A stretch of 64,000 nt of DNA. Origin: Scylla paramamosain (taxonomy: Eukaryota > Arthropoda > Malacostraca > Decapoda > Portunidae). The notes below the pieces were generated by a model. That model saw only the letters and a list, made by a program, of their open reading frames with translations, had not been told where the DNA came from and made no database searches. The translations under genes were made by a program, and so were the position numbers. The DNA is taken from NCBI RefSeq assembly GCF_035594125.1, contig NC_087151.1, positions 32,492,693-32,556,692 on the forward strand, written 5' to 3'. Positions 12,055 to 24,993 of the stretch are shown here, one piece after another (positions within the stretch are counted from its first letter, which is position 1; each line of letters opens with the position of its first letter).

Positions 12055-13365
12055 TTAGGTCAAGAATCAAGGAGAAGAATGTAAAGATGCTTGTCTGGTT
12101 AGCAATGTCGAGAAGCTCCTGATGACACTGTCCATTTAAGACCACCTAACTACGTGCAAATGTCTTGGTGATTAATTGAGTTTCGTTCACAATATACCTC
12201 CTATCCTCTATGACCATATTTAGCGAGGGCAACACAAAGTAGATGCAAATACGTACTGTCTCTCAGGGAAGAGGCTTTGAGCATCCCTGTAGTCATGTAT
12301 AGATGATGAGCATGGAAGATCTTCTGACATCGCCTCTGTACTCTGCGCTATTGGGTTGTAGACGAACAGAAGGAAGCTAGAATATTTTTTTTTTACGGAA
12401 AGAACACCGGATGCAGGTACACAGAATCATGCAGTCATACAAACGTACTAACTTGTGCTCTCCGCTTATTCAGCTTTTATTCAGTCTTAATTTATTTGGA
12501 AAAAAAAAGATACATATATAAGTCCATAAACTAAAGCATGTTATTTTAAACTACTTCAGGAAAATTATGAGAAAGAATAAGAAGGTTATCAGAAGACAAC
12601 AAACACCCATACGACGAACTCAAGGAGTGTTTTTGTTAAGGAGTGTTCCATCTTTAGTCACGTTCAGGGAAGACAGAGCAGCACCATTATACTCACAATG
12701 TTTTCTTCCCATCTCTCTGCATCTCCGCCACCTCACCCTGTCCCTCCCCGCCTCGCCCCTTCTGCGATTACAGTGGCTGGGGAGGAAGAAAGAGGGCGTG
12801 AGTGCGTGCGGGGAGTGCATAAAACTCCTCGTGTCCTATTTGCATATCACAGTACGTTGTTCTTAATCTTAATTTCATTGCGCGATGACTGGCGGGGCAG
12901 GAGTCGCGTCTCTGATGACGTGACGGCGAGGACATGCGATGTTCTATTTGTGTCCTTTCAGTAGATTTGCAGAAGAGCAGGAAGGATAGAATTTATGTAG
13001 GTTTCACTGAAAGTAGAGCATGGAGAGCAGTATGTGGCGTGAGAAAAGCGTGGCCTGTGCAGTCTGCCTGAATGTACTCGTGCAGAGTATTGAGTGATAT
13101 AAAAGATAAGATCTGAACGGTTGTAAGGCTTGAGTTAGTAAAACGTGCGTGCTTTGATACATAACTGTCAGCTGTTCACAATATGTATTGTTTGATTCTT
13201 TAAGGCCATTTAAATTGTATACAGTGAATAGAGTTCTTCATTTTCAATGCACACAAGTCGTACCTAGACAAATATTCGACAACTGTTATCTTCCCTTCTT
13301 ATTTACATCACTGAACTCTCTCTGCACAGGCACGCTCAAGCAGACCATGCAGGCCACACTTTCTA

Positions 13366-13403
<38 letters not shown>

Positions 13404-15712
13404 GCGTAACAAACGGGCGTGATGCTATTCATTCTGCAGCGGATGGCATTACCAGCGCCCATGCCGTCCACTAATTGAAGTGCCGTATATCAACTTCTCA
13501 CCTCAAGATTGGGGACACCGCTACCAACCACCAGCTACTAACCACCAACCACTGACAACAGAACGATGCAACACCACACATCCAACATTGTAATTATGTT
13601 ATAGAGGTTATATTTAGCTGTCCTCTGAAGCTCCCTATCCTCGTCCTCCCTTCCCCCACACCTGCCTTCGTCGTCTCCGCCCACCTATCGACGCTGCAGT
13701 TTTCTGAAATACCTGAGCGAACAGTTTGCCACTAAGGAAACGTCTTTTTGTACAAGCTAAAGGTATCATCACTTAATTCAGGTCTAGCTCCCGAACCAAT
13801 GATGACAAGATGACGAAGGGACCTTGCTGGATGAAAGAAACAGAGAAGTGATGAATCACAAGTCGAGAGTGACAACAACAAAGGAAAGAAAACGCAGTGC
13901 TTGAAAACCGGATTACCAGATGAAGGCGGCTTGGAGACAAGGAGAGTTGTTCTATTTCTTCCATATTCACGCACAGCGTGCGTCGGCGGAGAATGTGCAG
14001 ACAGACGGGGAACATCAATGCTGAGAACTGATGCTGTATCTGGAAGAAGTTTGAAGAAGTGTGGGAAAGACGCCAGCCACAGACTACCTTGGAGCACAGA
14101 CACTGGTGCGGGGGAGGGGGTGGCTCACTGCCTGGTGAAGCGATACACTGGCAGCAAGAGGAGCCTTTTGTCGAAATGCACGGTTTGCTATAAGAGAACA
14201 ACCAACGTGCAGCCTTTGAGGCTGCAGATCCAACTTTAACAGCTACGTAAGTTTATACACTGTGGTTCTTAATGGCTGAATATTAATTTCAGTATCCTGG
14301 TTCACTTTATACACCAGTGAAATATTTTATCATTCACTACCGACACGCGAAATAACTCACACTGTTGATCCATATAGAGCACGGAGCCACGTGTGAACTG
14401 TTATTGGTAATTCGATATTTTCTGTTGAGCTGCGTCCGATAGATCGTCTTATCAAATAAATATCGGCTCGTTTCAGCTGTACAACGACCTAAATATGACG
14501 CCTGCCAAGTAACAGAACACACCGCCCTGTTCCTCACACCACCGCAACCGCCACATGATCACCCGGGCAAGATTGAGTTTGAGGCACTTGACTGCACCTC
14601 TTCCGCGTGACCAAGGAGCGTCCTGTGGTTTCATTCTTTAACCTGTTTCTTTGTCTTACCACCTCGACTGACCACGTTGAACAGAAAGTGTTGCTCCTCG
14701 ACATCTGAAATGAGAATGGAAAAATAACTAGATATCACATCTTCGATTGATCAAATTGATGGATGTGTAAACAGATCCTACATATGTATGTTGCAGATGC
14801 CAGTACACACACACACACACACACACGCATATATCATTAGGGAAGTGGATAACAAGTTATATCTGAATCAAGACGTGGGTGGGTCTCTTTTCCCTTCTTA
14901 TTAGTCTCCTGTCTAAACTGATCTCCCCTATCCACTCACAGGTTAATGTGTGACTATACTCTTCCTATCGCTCACTAGGATTAGTTATAAGTAAGACTCC
15001 TTCCAGTCAGTGTGTAGCGTCAAAAACCACGAGACGTAACAGTGCCTCCACCAATTACCCTTCTACTGACTACTTTCTCTTTATATGTCTGCCTATAATG
15101 AAATGCGGTGGCTGATATTAATAAGTATCCATCATCAGTCACAGAGGCAGCTATACTTCAGTGGATGTTAATCAGAGGCAGGATGGACAGTCATCGTCTG
15201 AGTTGTGAGTCTACAGTAGTAAGTTACCTGGTGGTCCTCCCCTGAGGTTGAAGGTGCCACCAATGGCTAGCAGGCATACTGGCGAAGAGAGAGAGAGGCT
15301 GTTCTCTTCCCCTTCTTCCACTGCTATGGCTTTGTGTCCCTTGCTGGGTAGATGCTGTTCTCCACTGAGTTAAGCTTAATTAAGTTCTGGGTCAGCTTAT
15401 ATTTGTATTGCTCATTATTATCCCTCGCAGTCAATGTGTCTAAATATTTGTATGAGAAAAACACAGCTATCACTTCCCATGTTTTAGTTAATGTTCATGG
15501 TAAGTAAGACCACGTTATTTACGCAGGAAAATATACAAAGAACAATCATATTAGCATATTAGCTCCCTCATCACGGGAGCGGCGCGTCTCACTAACGCCA
15601 GGGCGGTGGTCACTGCTACCACGACTCTCGCACTCCCCGGGCTGACGTGCACTCAAGGGTCACTAACATAACGCAATAATCCGTGGCTGACCGAGGCTGG
15701 AAACGTGGCAGC

Positions 15713-15714
<2 letters not shown>
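12055..15714. other. No gene recognised; CA tracts at 13368-13401 and 14803-14826
   Basis: Several frames of 100-140 codons overlap at 13732-14239 on both strands, none with a family resemblance or convincing splice context. TAGCATATTAGC-like unique sequence otherwise. Confidence 0.6.

Positions 15715-15796
<82 letters not shown>
15715..15796 (+). repeat. (CT)n microsatellite
   Basis: 82 bp, perfect. Confidence 0.97.
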
Positions 15797-15798
<2 letters not shown>

Positions 15799-17459
15799 GA
15801 AATCTTGCTTATCCTCTTCCATGAACTTAAGCTCTTTACGTCTGATACCAAACACGACTATATAAATAGTTAACCTGACGACAAGGAAGTGGAGACATGA
15901 CTAAATTAATGCTCATGCCTCAGACTTTCATAACCACCTCATAAATGCTGCCGTCAGCCTCACCTCAGATAATTCACGCATTAATATCCCACTTCACCTT
16001 TCTTCTTCTGGTCGTTTCTTGTCAGTTATGAGGTAACTTTATTTTATATTGGGTCAGTGACGACATTTTTTTTTTAGTTTCGATGGCTGTGCAACGTGAA
16101 AGAGAATGACTTTTACTACTACTACTACTACTGCTGCTACTACTACTACTACTACTGCTACTACTACTACTATTGTAGCCGCACCGGCTGGGCATCAATT
16201 GGCTCTCAGGTGATCTGTTTTACTGATCACACCCATCATCGTAGGGTCGAGGAAAGGCAGTTCTCTCTCTGACGTTTATTGATGAGGTAGGCATGACCGT
16301 AAGAACTGCGAACAAGTTCTTGGTCTCAGTCTATTACAAAATAACATTATACACTGATATTAAACACTTTCAACATATTACAATATTCATTAACAATACA
16401 TGTAATTAACTTGGCACTATGACAATCAGTTTTTACTACAAAATTAAAGTATTTACCTCGGTCACCATCCTGCCCGTCTTTGTCTGAGCGCGACTTGGCC
16501 GTGAGTGATGCCCGCAGGCGACCAATGGGTTAACCACACTCTACCAACAAGTGAGCATCGGCTTCGGTGCTTAATACAGCACTGAATACTGATACTTACA
16601 CATATTACACGTTTTCATGCAAATAGAAAACTATTGAACATTTCACTTATAAATGCCGAGGAATAATGACATGAGGTACATATACTTTACATACAGTAAC
16701 AACTATCTTAATTTTGAGAAACACTATGCAGGAAAACAATTCCTGTAGTTTCTGAGGGAAGAGGAGGAGGAGGAGGAGGAAGCGGATGACGACGAAAAAA
16801 TATAATATAGTTAAAAGAAAGGCAGATGTTGAAGCTTAATGGGAAAGATTAGAAGAACTACTACTACTACTAATACACCTCGATTTGAAGAGATATGATA
16901 CAGGAAAACAATAATTTTTGTAGTCTCCGAGAGGTCAGCAACTGCTACGCACATGCTATCACTGACAGTCTTAAATGCGAGCTGCATGTATTGTAATAAC
17001 ATGAATGATCTGTTCTTTTTCCTGAAGGGAAAGGCAAGGGGGGGTGATCAAGGAAAAAGAATTAAACTGGCAAGGTCGATAACCAGCCGTGTCATAATAT
17101 TATGCCTCGCACACTTTTCCGCCACGGATTTCAGCGCCGCTTTACTGATGCAATTAAACTGTTGTGAGATTCAGGATGATTAAAGTTCACTGTCCTTAAA
17201 AGAGTGTATGGCAAATGTTGGCGTGATGTCAGTTTTCATGTTGATAGGTTATACTGATAAGAGTCACGGCATACGCAAGCACAGCATTCTGCAACAACAA
17301 TCGTGGGGTGTCAGCTACTGATTTTACATAATATTTGATGACTGTAAAGTATCATCCTCCGTGCACTCTACATGTTTGCCATTTGTTAAAGCTTATCCTA
17401 CCTATGAACGAAAATCCTGACAAAGCCGTTTTCTTTGATGGCACGAACGTGGTGCACTG
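15797..17459. other. No gene recognised; (ACT)n at 16114-16174
   Basis: The ACT tract has two GCT interruptions. A short GGA run is at 16758-16780. Confidence 0.65.
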
Positions 17460-17543
17460 AACCGTATCCTTAAATATTTTTGGATCTCACAACTATTTTC
17501 AAAGGGAACAAAAATTATTCGTCGAGCTCTCATGAATAATCTT

Positions 17544-17868
17544 GGATCACCTGAAGATCCGCCACCCCAGCCGCACTCGGGGTGGCAGATCTTCAGGTGA
17601 GACAATCTGGGGTGGCGGATCTTCAGGTGATCCCATACTTTTAATGAAGTAAACTTTTTTCTGCATTTTTTATATCCACTCAGTTTTTTAATGCGTTCAT
17701 GTTGTTAGGTTAGGTTAGGTTAGGTTAGGTTAGGCTAACCTAACCTAACCTAACCTAACCTAACCTAACCAAGTGAGAGAGTCTGGGGTGGCGGATCTTC
17801 AGGTGAGACAATCTGGGGTGGCGGATCTTCAGGTGATCCCTGTGGGGTGGCGGATCTTCAGGTGATCC
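17544..17868 (+). mobile_element. 325-bp non-autonomous DNA element carrying a telomeric palindrome
   Basis: The left end GGATCACCTGAAGATCCGCC continues ACCCCA and is matched perfectly by the complement of the right end (26-bp inverted termini). The exact 8-bp duplication ATAATCTT flanks it (17536-17543 and 17869-17876). The terminal core (GGGGTGGCGGATCTTCAGG) occurs four more times inside in the right-hand orientation (17579, 17607, 17783, 17813), with a GACAATCT spacer giving 30-bp periods. Between the inner pairs lies a TTAGG/CCTAA palindrome. There is no open frame. The 8-bp duplication fits hAT or P-type transposases, but the termini do not look like classic hAT ends, so I leave the superfamily open. 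Confidence 0.85.
17704..17770 (+). repeat. Head-to-head telomeric repeat palindrome
   Basis: (TTAGG)6 at 17705-17734 runs directly into (TAACC)7 at 17736-17770, giving 30-bp perfect arms around a one-base centre. TTAGG is the usual arthropod telomere unit. The orientation is that of two telomeres joined end to end, but the location inside a transposon-like cassette argues against a chromosome fusion. Confidence 0.95.
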
Positions 17869-18012
17869 ATAATCTTTATTACTAATGATGTAGATTATAT
17901 GTTAAAATATTACTAGAATCATGGAAACGCTTAAAAAAACACCAACAACTTCCATTACAGTGTTGACAGTAGTAGAAATTAGACTCTGGACATAGATAAG
18001 AATAATATGGAC

Positions 18013-18406
18013 TACTGCTGTAGACACTGGTACTCATTCTGCACTAATATCCATATATCTGCAGTTGTGGGAGGACCAACACCGAACAGAAGATTGATCA
18101 ACAATCAACACCCAGCAGGTAAGCGGGCAGAGGTCCTTTACTGATCCTACTTCGTTTAATATTTCTCCCTGTTCTTAAAGCACAGAAAGAGCATGTCCAC
18201 CCCAACATGTCCTTCCTACCACAGCATCCTTCAGCCTGCCACAGCCCCTTGCTTCCCCGCTTGTCACCCGTGAGGAGCCCCACGACCCCTGGTGTCAAAG
18301 GTAGGGGGAGGAGCATGGCCTTTCTGTTACCAAGGGCTGTCAGTGAAGAAACAAGATAGCACCTTGATTAGTGCATCCTCATGTAGTAATGGCATACCTG
18401 AAACCG

Positions 18407-18443
<37 letters not shown>

Positions 18444-19567
18444 AGAGAGAAAAAAAAAGTTAATGAGCATGTCCTTTCTATAGAGACGTTCTATAAGAAT
18501 TTTGAATAACTTTCTCAACACAGTACGTTTTTTTTTCTTTTGTCGAGCACCCATTTTACACTCGACTGAGATCATATAAAAAAAGAGACATATCCTTATA
18601 AACAAAAGAAAAAATCTTGAAAACAAGTCATAAAGCTCCTTAAAACTCCTCGGGATCATCAACACCAGTGGTTCCTAAACTTTCCCAAGTTTATTTACCA
18701 TTCCGGGAGCTTTTGGGAAGTTCATTGCATGAATATTTCACGTTTTTCTCTAAATTTAAGACTGAAAATATATGAATAAAAGTATTAGGATTTTACTTTA
18801 AGCAGAAAATAGGTAGTTAGTCACAAATATTTGTTCTATACGCGCTAAATGTATAATAAAACAAAATGTTACATCTCATATTTGTGAGGTGTTGTTATGC
18901 TTCTGAGCGTGACAAAAAAATATAATATATAAATTTACAATACTTTCATCTTTCTAACATGGTACGCAATTTTCTTACAAAAATATGTTTTCCTACAGTG
19001 CACTCTTATAAACACTGGCCATCATGTATCCCTCCAGACACCACATTATTCCCAGGTACCCTTTGAAAAACTTTATGCACCCAGGTTGACTATCACTGAT
19101 CTGCACATGCCGGAGGAAACAAAGACTTACAAACTTATAATAAACAGGAAGGCCATACAAGCGTGTCAAAAGACGTCATTCATTATTTCCCTTCCCTCTA
19201 CTGCTATGTCCTCACGAGTGGCCGCAGGTTGAAGGCCGCTCACTCCTGAATTAAGCAATACTGGTTGTCAGCATGAAAGGAGAATTGAAGGACATACATA
19301 CGCTGCGTTGGCTTTGCTGTCCTGCTCACCCCTCTCACGCTGCCTGCACTGGGTCACGCGGAGCTTGTTGGGCTGGCAAGCGACCTAAGCATTTATTCAC
19401 TAAGCATCTGGTGTCCTATAAATTCAAGTAACTGCCTCCCTTACCCGCTGACACGTCGCAACTATCACATCAACTACATCGACTTGGAAACACCTCTGCA
19501 GGAACACCACTGACACAACACAAATATCATGATCTTTTTTTATTTATCTGTTAATTATTATTTTTTC
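18013..19567. other. No gene recognised; (TG)n at 18410-18440
   Basis: AT-rich sequence with short unconvincing frames. Confidence 0.65.
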
Positions 19568-19569
19568 AG

Positions 19570-19688
19570 TTATTATTGTTATTATTATTATTATTATTAT
19601 CATTATTATTATTATTATCATTATTACTATTTCCTTTTTTGTAATCGTGTTCAGCACCGAAAATAGCGAAGTTTTGTGCACAATGACA

Positions 19689-19762
<74 letters not shown>
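19570..19762 (+). repeat. (ATT)n and (CT)n microsatellites
   Basis: ATT 19570-19627 and CT 19693-19762. Confidence 0.95.
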
Positions 19763-19765
<3 letters not shown>

Positions 19766-19990
19766 TGCCGTGTCCCCTATTATACATAAATCAATATTCG
19801 CGAAAACCACATAAATATCTGTCACGGCTTCCGGGTTATACTTTTAGAGAGACACGCGCTCCCTTCCCGCCACTGTGTAAAACAAAGATCAGCAATATCT
19901 GGGGCTGAGGGCCGGTGATTTTGTTCCTTCTTTTGATCACTCTGATGATGAATACCGCTACATGAAGACAACAAATGTATTTACTAATCT

Positions 19991-20224
19991 ATAACCCTTT
20001 TACTGCTAAGACTGTCCTTTGTTGATATTCAGAGCACCGTAATGTTTGCATACACACACACACACACACACACACAAGAGAATGGAGGGCAATAGAGAGC
20101 TAGTGCTGTCTTTCCTAAGCAATAGAGGCTGCTTATGAGAGAATACGGCAAAAATAAATCTGAAATATGTCTAAGTAGTTGGAAGTGATTCAGAAGTGCT
20201 GTTTAGTGGTAGTAACAGGGTTAA
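19991..20224. mobile_element. TTAA-associated short element (piggyBac-like MITE), copy 1
   Basis: The left end ATAACCCTTTTACTGCTAAG and the complement of the right end (TTAACCCTGTTACTACCAC) are imperfect inverted termini. TTAA is intact on the right (20221-20224). TTAA followed by CCCTTT-type termini is the piggyBac-like pattern. A (CA)n tract sits inside. Confidence 0.4.
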
Positions 20225-20479
20225 CAGTACAGTGGGATATCTTGAGTGGGATATCTTGAAGAGATTAAAAGTTGAAGTTGGTTAACAAGATCAGATGCCA
20301 GCGTCCACACGAGACACACAACTTGTATTCACCCACGTATGAACACACGGATTTATTCTGGTGTCATTTGTTTCATTGCGAAATTGAAGGGTTCACATAA
20401 CAGACAATAAAAGTAGTTAATCTTAAGTTTGGAAGCAAAAATTTTCATGAGCATTACTACTAAATACACTACACCTTAA

Positions 20480-20690
20480 TTAACCCTTTCACTGCGATAT
20501 GCATTAATTCACGACACTAAAAACAATACATGGAATCTTTGTAATCATCTACAAGAAAGGAGGAGATAAATTATAAGAATATATTTTGCAATTCCTAGCC
20601 AGTACAATGTTTGGAGGTTGCCGTGGAACAAAAGTCTTAAAGTGGTTAGTAATTATGGAAAGATGGTTCAAATAAGAATGAAAGGGTTAG
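20480..20690. mobile_element. TTAA-associated short element (piggyBac-like MITE), copy 2
   Basis: The left end TTAACCCTTTCACTGCGAT and the complement of the right end (CTAACCCTTTCATTCTTAT) are imperfect inverted termini, 211 bp apart. No open frame of interest. It lies 255 bp after copy 1. Confidence 0.45.
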
Positions 20691-21095
20691 GAGTTCAAGG
20701 CAACCTTCTTATCAACTCCTATTTGACTGTCCTTCGTATCCGTATAGTAATAGTTATGCTGTGTAAGATCCCCAGGCGCCTACTGTCTTTTCCAAAACCT
20801 CTATTACCATGTAGCAATATTGAAATCGGTTTCATCGCGGTGCTGCATTCCATTTAAGGACTTACTATGCCCTTTCATTATCTACATGTGGATAAAGGAG
20901 TATCACTAAGATCTTGCGTGAAAGGAGAGAAAATTCTTGTTATTCATTTATTACTCAGCATCGACAAAAATTATTTCTGTTATCTTACTTTGTTTGCGTA
21001 CTAATGCCCACGTTCTGTTTTATACAATGCTTTATGTATTTCATGTACATTGTTCTATGTAGCATTTGGTTTTCGGTTTAAACTTTGGTCTCATC

Positions 21096-21385
21096 TTTGG
21101 CACAGTAGGCACAGTCACTCAATCAATATGTCAGTCGCTAAATGAATTAGCCAGTCCACTGATTAATCAGATCATCATTCAGCCAGTCAGCCAATTAATC
21201 CATGAAGGATTGATTCGTTTACTCAGTCAGTCAGTTTGTAAGTCACACTGCCAATTGTTCACCTGATCAAACAATCAGTTGGTCAGATGATCAAATAAGC
21301 AATCAGTCATCAAGAGAGTCACTCAATTATCTAATCGATCAATCATTAAATTAAATCAGCCGGCCAGCCAGGCAGCCGATCCATC
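21096..21385 (+). repeat. Degenerate CAGT/AATC-type low-complexity tract
   Basis: Words such as CAGTCAGT, AATCAGT and CAGCCAG recur without strict period, similar in texture to 57600-57990. Confidence 0.65.
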
Positions 21386-21611
21386 AGACAAATAATCCAT
21401 GTCTGCAGTGTGGGAGTGAGAAGCCTCGACAAGGAAAGGTGAGAAGCAGGTCTGAGTGCTAGAAGGTACTCAGGGATAACTCATCCCCCTCCTGGCAGCT
21501 TGTGAGGTTGGCTCATACGGAGGGCCGAGGGAACAGATCATGAATGCAACCATGCCCTTCACAGTGATGAGGCTTAGTAAGCATAAGAAACTTAAATGCA
21601 TTATGGTGGCG

Positions 21612-21639
21612 GTGATGATAATGATGAAAGTAGTAGTGG

Positions 21640-21674
<35 letters not shown>

Positions 21675-21840
21675 GTAGTAGTGATGATGATGATGATGAT
21701 GATATTATAATAATAATAATGATAGTAGTGATGATGATGATGATATAATAATAATAATAAGAAGAAGAAAAGAAAAAGAAAAAGAAAAAGAAAAAGAAGA
21801 AGAAGAAGAAGAAGAAAAAGAAGAATTGTCAAAAGGTAAT

Positions 21841-21871
<31 letters not shown>

Positions 21872-21872
21872 C
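21612..21872 (+). repeat. Compound trinucleotide tract: GAT, AAT, GAA, CAA
   Basis: Successive blocks of GAT, AAT, AAAAAG/GAA and (CAA)n over 260 bp. Confidence 0.93.
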
Positions 21873-23459
<1,587 letters not shown>

Positions 23460-23732
23460 GAGAGAGGTCAGCTCTTCCCATACTCGCCATAAGGGCCAGT
23501 CTGCCATCAAGGCCACGAAGACTCGTGACTTCACAGACAAAAAATTTCATCCTGCCTCACCTCGCCGCGAGTGACCTGCCCGCCCAGTCGACAATCGTGT
23601 CCGTCTGCCTCGCAGCCTCCCTCGATCCCAGTCAAGTCCCAACACCCGACCACTGAAGAGACACCTCACCACGTCTCTTTCTCTCTCTCTTGTGCCCACT
23701 GCATCCAGAAGACACTCACTCCAGCGACCCAG
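23460..23732 (+). other. Candidate noncoding 5' exon of the chitin-binding gene
   Basis: A C-rich, repeat-free stretch without a useful open frame ends in a strong donor, CCCAG|GTAAGG (intron from 23733). About 1 kb downstream a good acceptor (pyrimidine-rich tract, CTAAC branch-like motif, TTTCAG at 24754) lies 26 nt before the ATG of the chitin-binding gene. I infer a noncoding leader exon spliced to 24755. The left edge and the transcription start are not defined by the sequence. Confidence 0.4.
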
Positions 23733-24754
23733 GTAAGGAGACATATCTGACACTGTTCATTCTCACAGTATCTGCTAACTACTGTAGGTCATGATTGATT
23801 ATATAATGGAATACATACGAAGAGAACATTACAGTTAAGAAAGCTGGATATGCTGAAGTGGATTCCCCAAACCTTGATTAATGTCCAGCTGCTCACGCCG
23901 CTACCACGGCGGAGGAAGCACCAATGTAAGGTGCCAGCCAAGCTCCTCGTTTCGTCTTCAGACGTGGAAAGACAAGTGGAAGGGAACATTAGCAACATAT
24001 AATCTTGTGAACAATGTATGGAAGGTCCGCAGGCAAGGCTGCCGCAGGAGCTTTTTGGAATCTGGCGGTAAATTCATGCACAACGCGACCACAATATTTC
24101 ATTATAAAACGCTCAAGAAATTAGATTATTTTTCAATCCTTTTTATCAAAAGTTTAGCAGAAAACCATTCCATGAGAAAATTTTATTCTACCAAACTGTT
24201 TAGACAAGGTTGTTCTTTTGTTCTAAGTAGTAAATAGGAGAAGCAGTTCTAAAAACTCCTGAAAAAGAACGGACCGCACAGCCCTTTTCCACACCCGTAA
24301 AATAGAAGAGGAAAAAAAAAAAAAAAACGGAAGCACTCGAGTTATGCAAAATAATATGCTTTTAAAATGGAAGTTCTTGTATTCCTTAGAGCAATCAGAA
24401 TTTACATTCTGCACATTTAATACATTTTTAAACTGGTTTAAATGAAAGTTATAATGCTGTAAAAATGATAAAATGACAGCCTGTTCCGTTCGCTCCATGA
24501 TACTAGGGGAGGACATACCCCCTGTCTTCCATACGACTGAGGCTCATCTAAGGTGCACCTTTTTTGTGAATATGCGGTTGCATTTCTTCTGCAGTCCCTT
24601 TTGGATCTTCCGGTTGTCGTCATTGACACAGCCTGAGGTGGTTCGTGGCCTGGTTGTAGTGATATCCTTTTTCTAAAATCCCTGGTTGTCTATCTTCTTA
24701 AAACTTAAAACTGTCATTTGGACCAATATCCATTCTGTCTAACTGACATTTCAG
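23733..24754. other. Inferred 5' intron of the chitin-binding gene
   Basis: GTAAGG...TTTCAG, 1022 nt, if the noncoding leader exon is correct. No repeat or frame of note. Confidence 0.35.
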
Positions 24755-24780
24755 AGATAAATACAGCCCTCACCGTCGAA

Positions 24781-24993
24781 ATGGAAGCTTCATCAGTGCT
24801 CCGGCTGGTGGTGGTTGTAGCAGCTATGGCAGCAGGGGCCTCTGGTAGGATGGCAGGCCGCTTACCGGGAGGATTCGGTGTCCTGTCGTCTCCTTTTGAT
24901 TGCAACAACCGAGCCTTTGGTTACTACGCCGACATCGATAACGGGTGCCGCGCCTTCCACGTGTGCCTCCCTGTGTACAGCGAGGAGGGCCAG
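24781..24993 (+). CDS. Chitin-binding gene, coding exon 1
   Basis: 71 codons: signal peptide and the first three domain cysteines (DCNNRAFGYYAD, NGCRAFHVCLP). It ends EEGQ|GTAAAC, phase 0. The exon probably starts at 24755 after a TTTCAG acceptor. Confidence 0.85.

Larger units (their letters stand above)
17460..18012 (+). mobile_element. MITE family A, copy split by the 325-bp element
   Basis: Left half 17460-17543 (ACCGTATCCTTAAATATTTT, ACTATTTTCAAAGG) and right half 17869-18012 (TACTAGAATCATGGAAACGC ending AAGAATAATATGGAC) align with the two halves of the family. Removing the insert and one target copy leaves about 220 bp, the family length. Confidence 0.7.

Noticed and set aside
13732..14239. 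Overlapping frames of 112-142 codons on both strands
   Set aside because: Three frames compete, starts are non-ATG or arbitrary, and none shows a domain or splice pattern.
17704..17770. Chromosome-end fusion scar
   Set aside because: The palindrome is only 66 bp and is enclosed by element-internal repeats on both sides inside a clean insertion.
17544..17868. CRISPR-like or satellite array reading of the 22-bp repeated motif
   Set aside because: One copy is inverted, spacing is fixed by a constant spacer, and the outer copies form perfect inverted ends with an 8-bp target duplication. A transposable element explains all of this, and the genome is eukaryotic.
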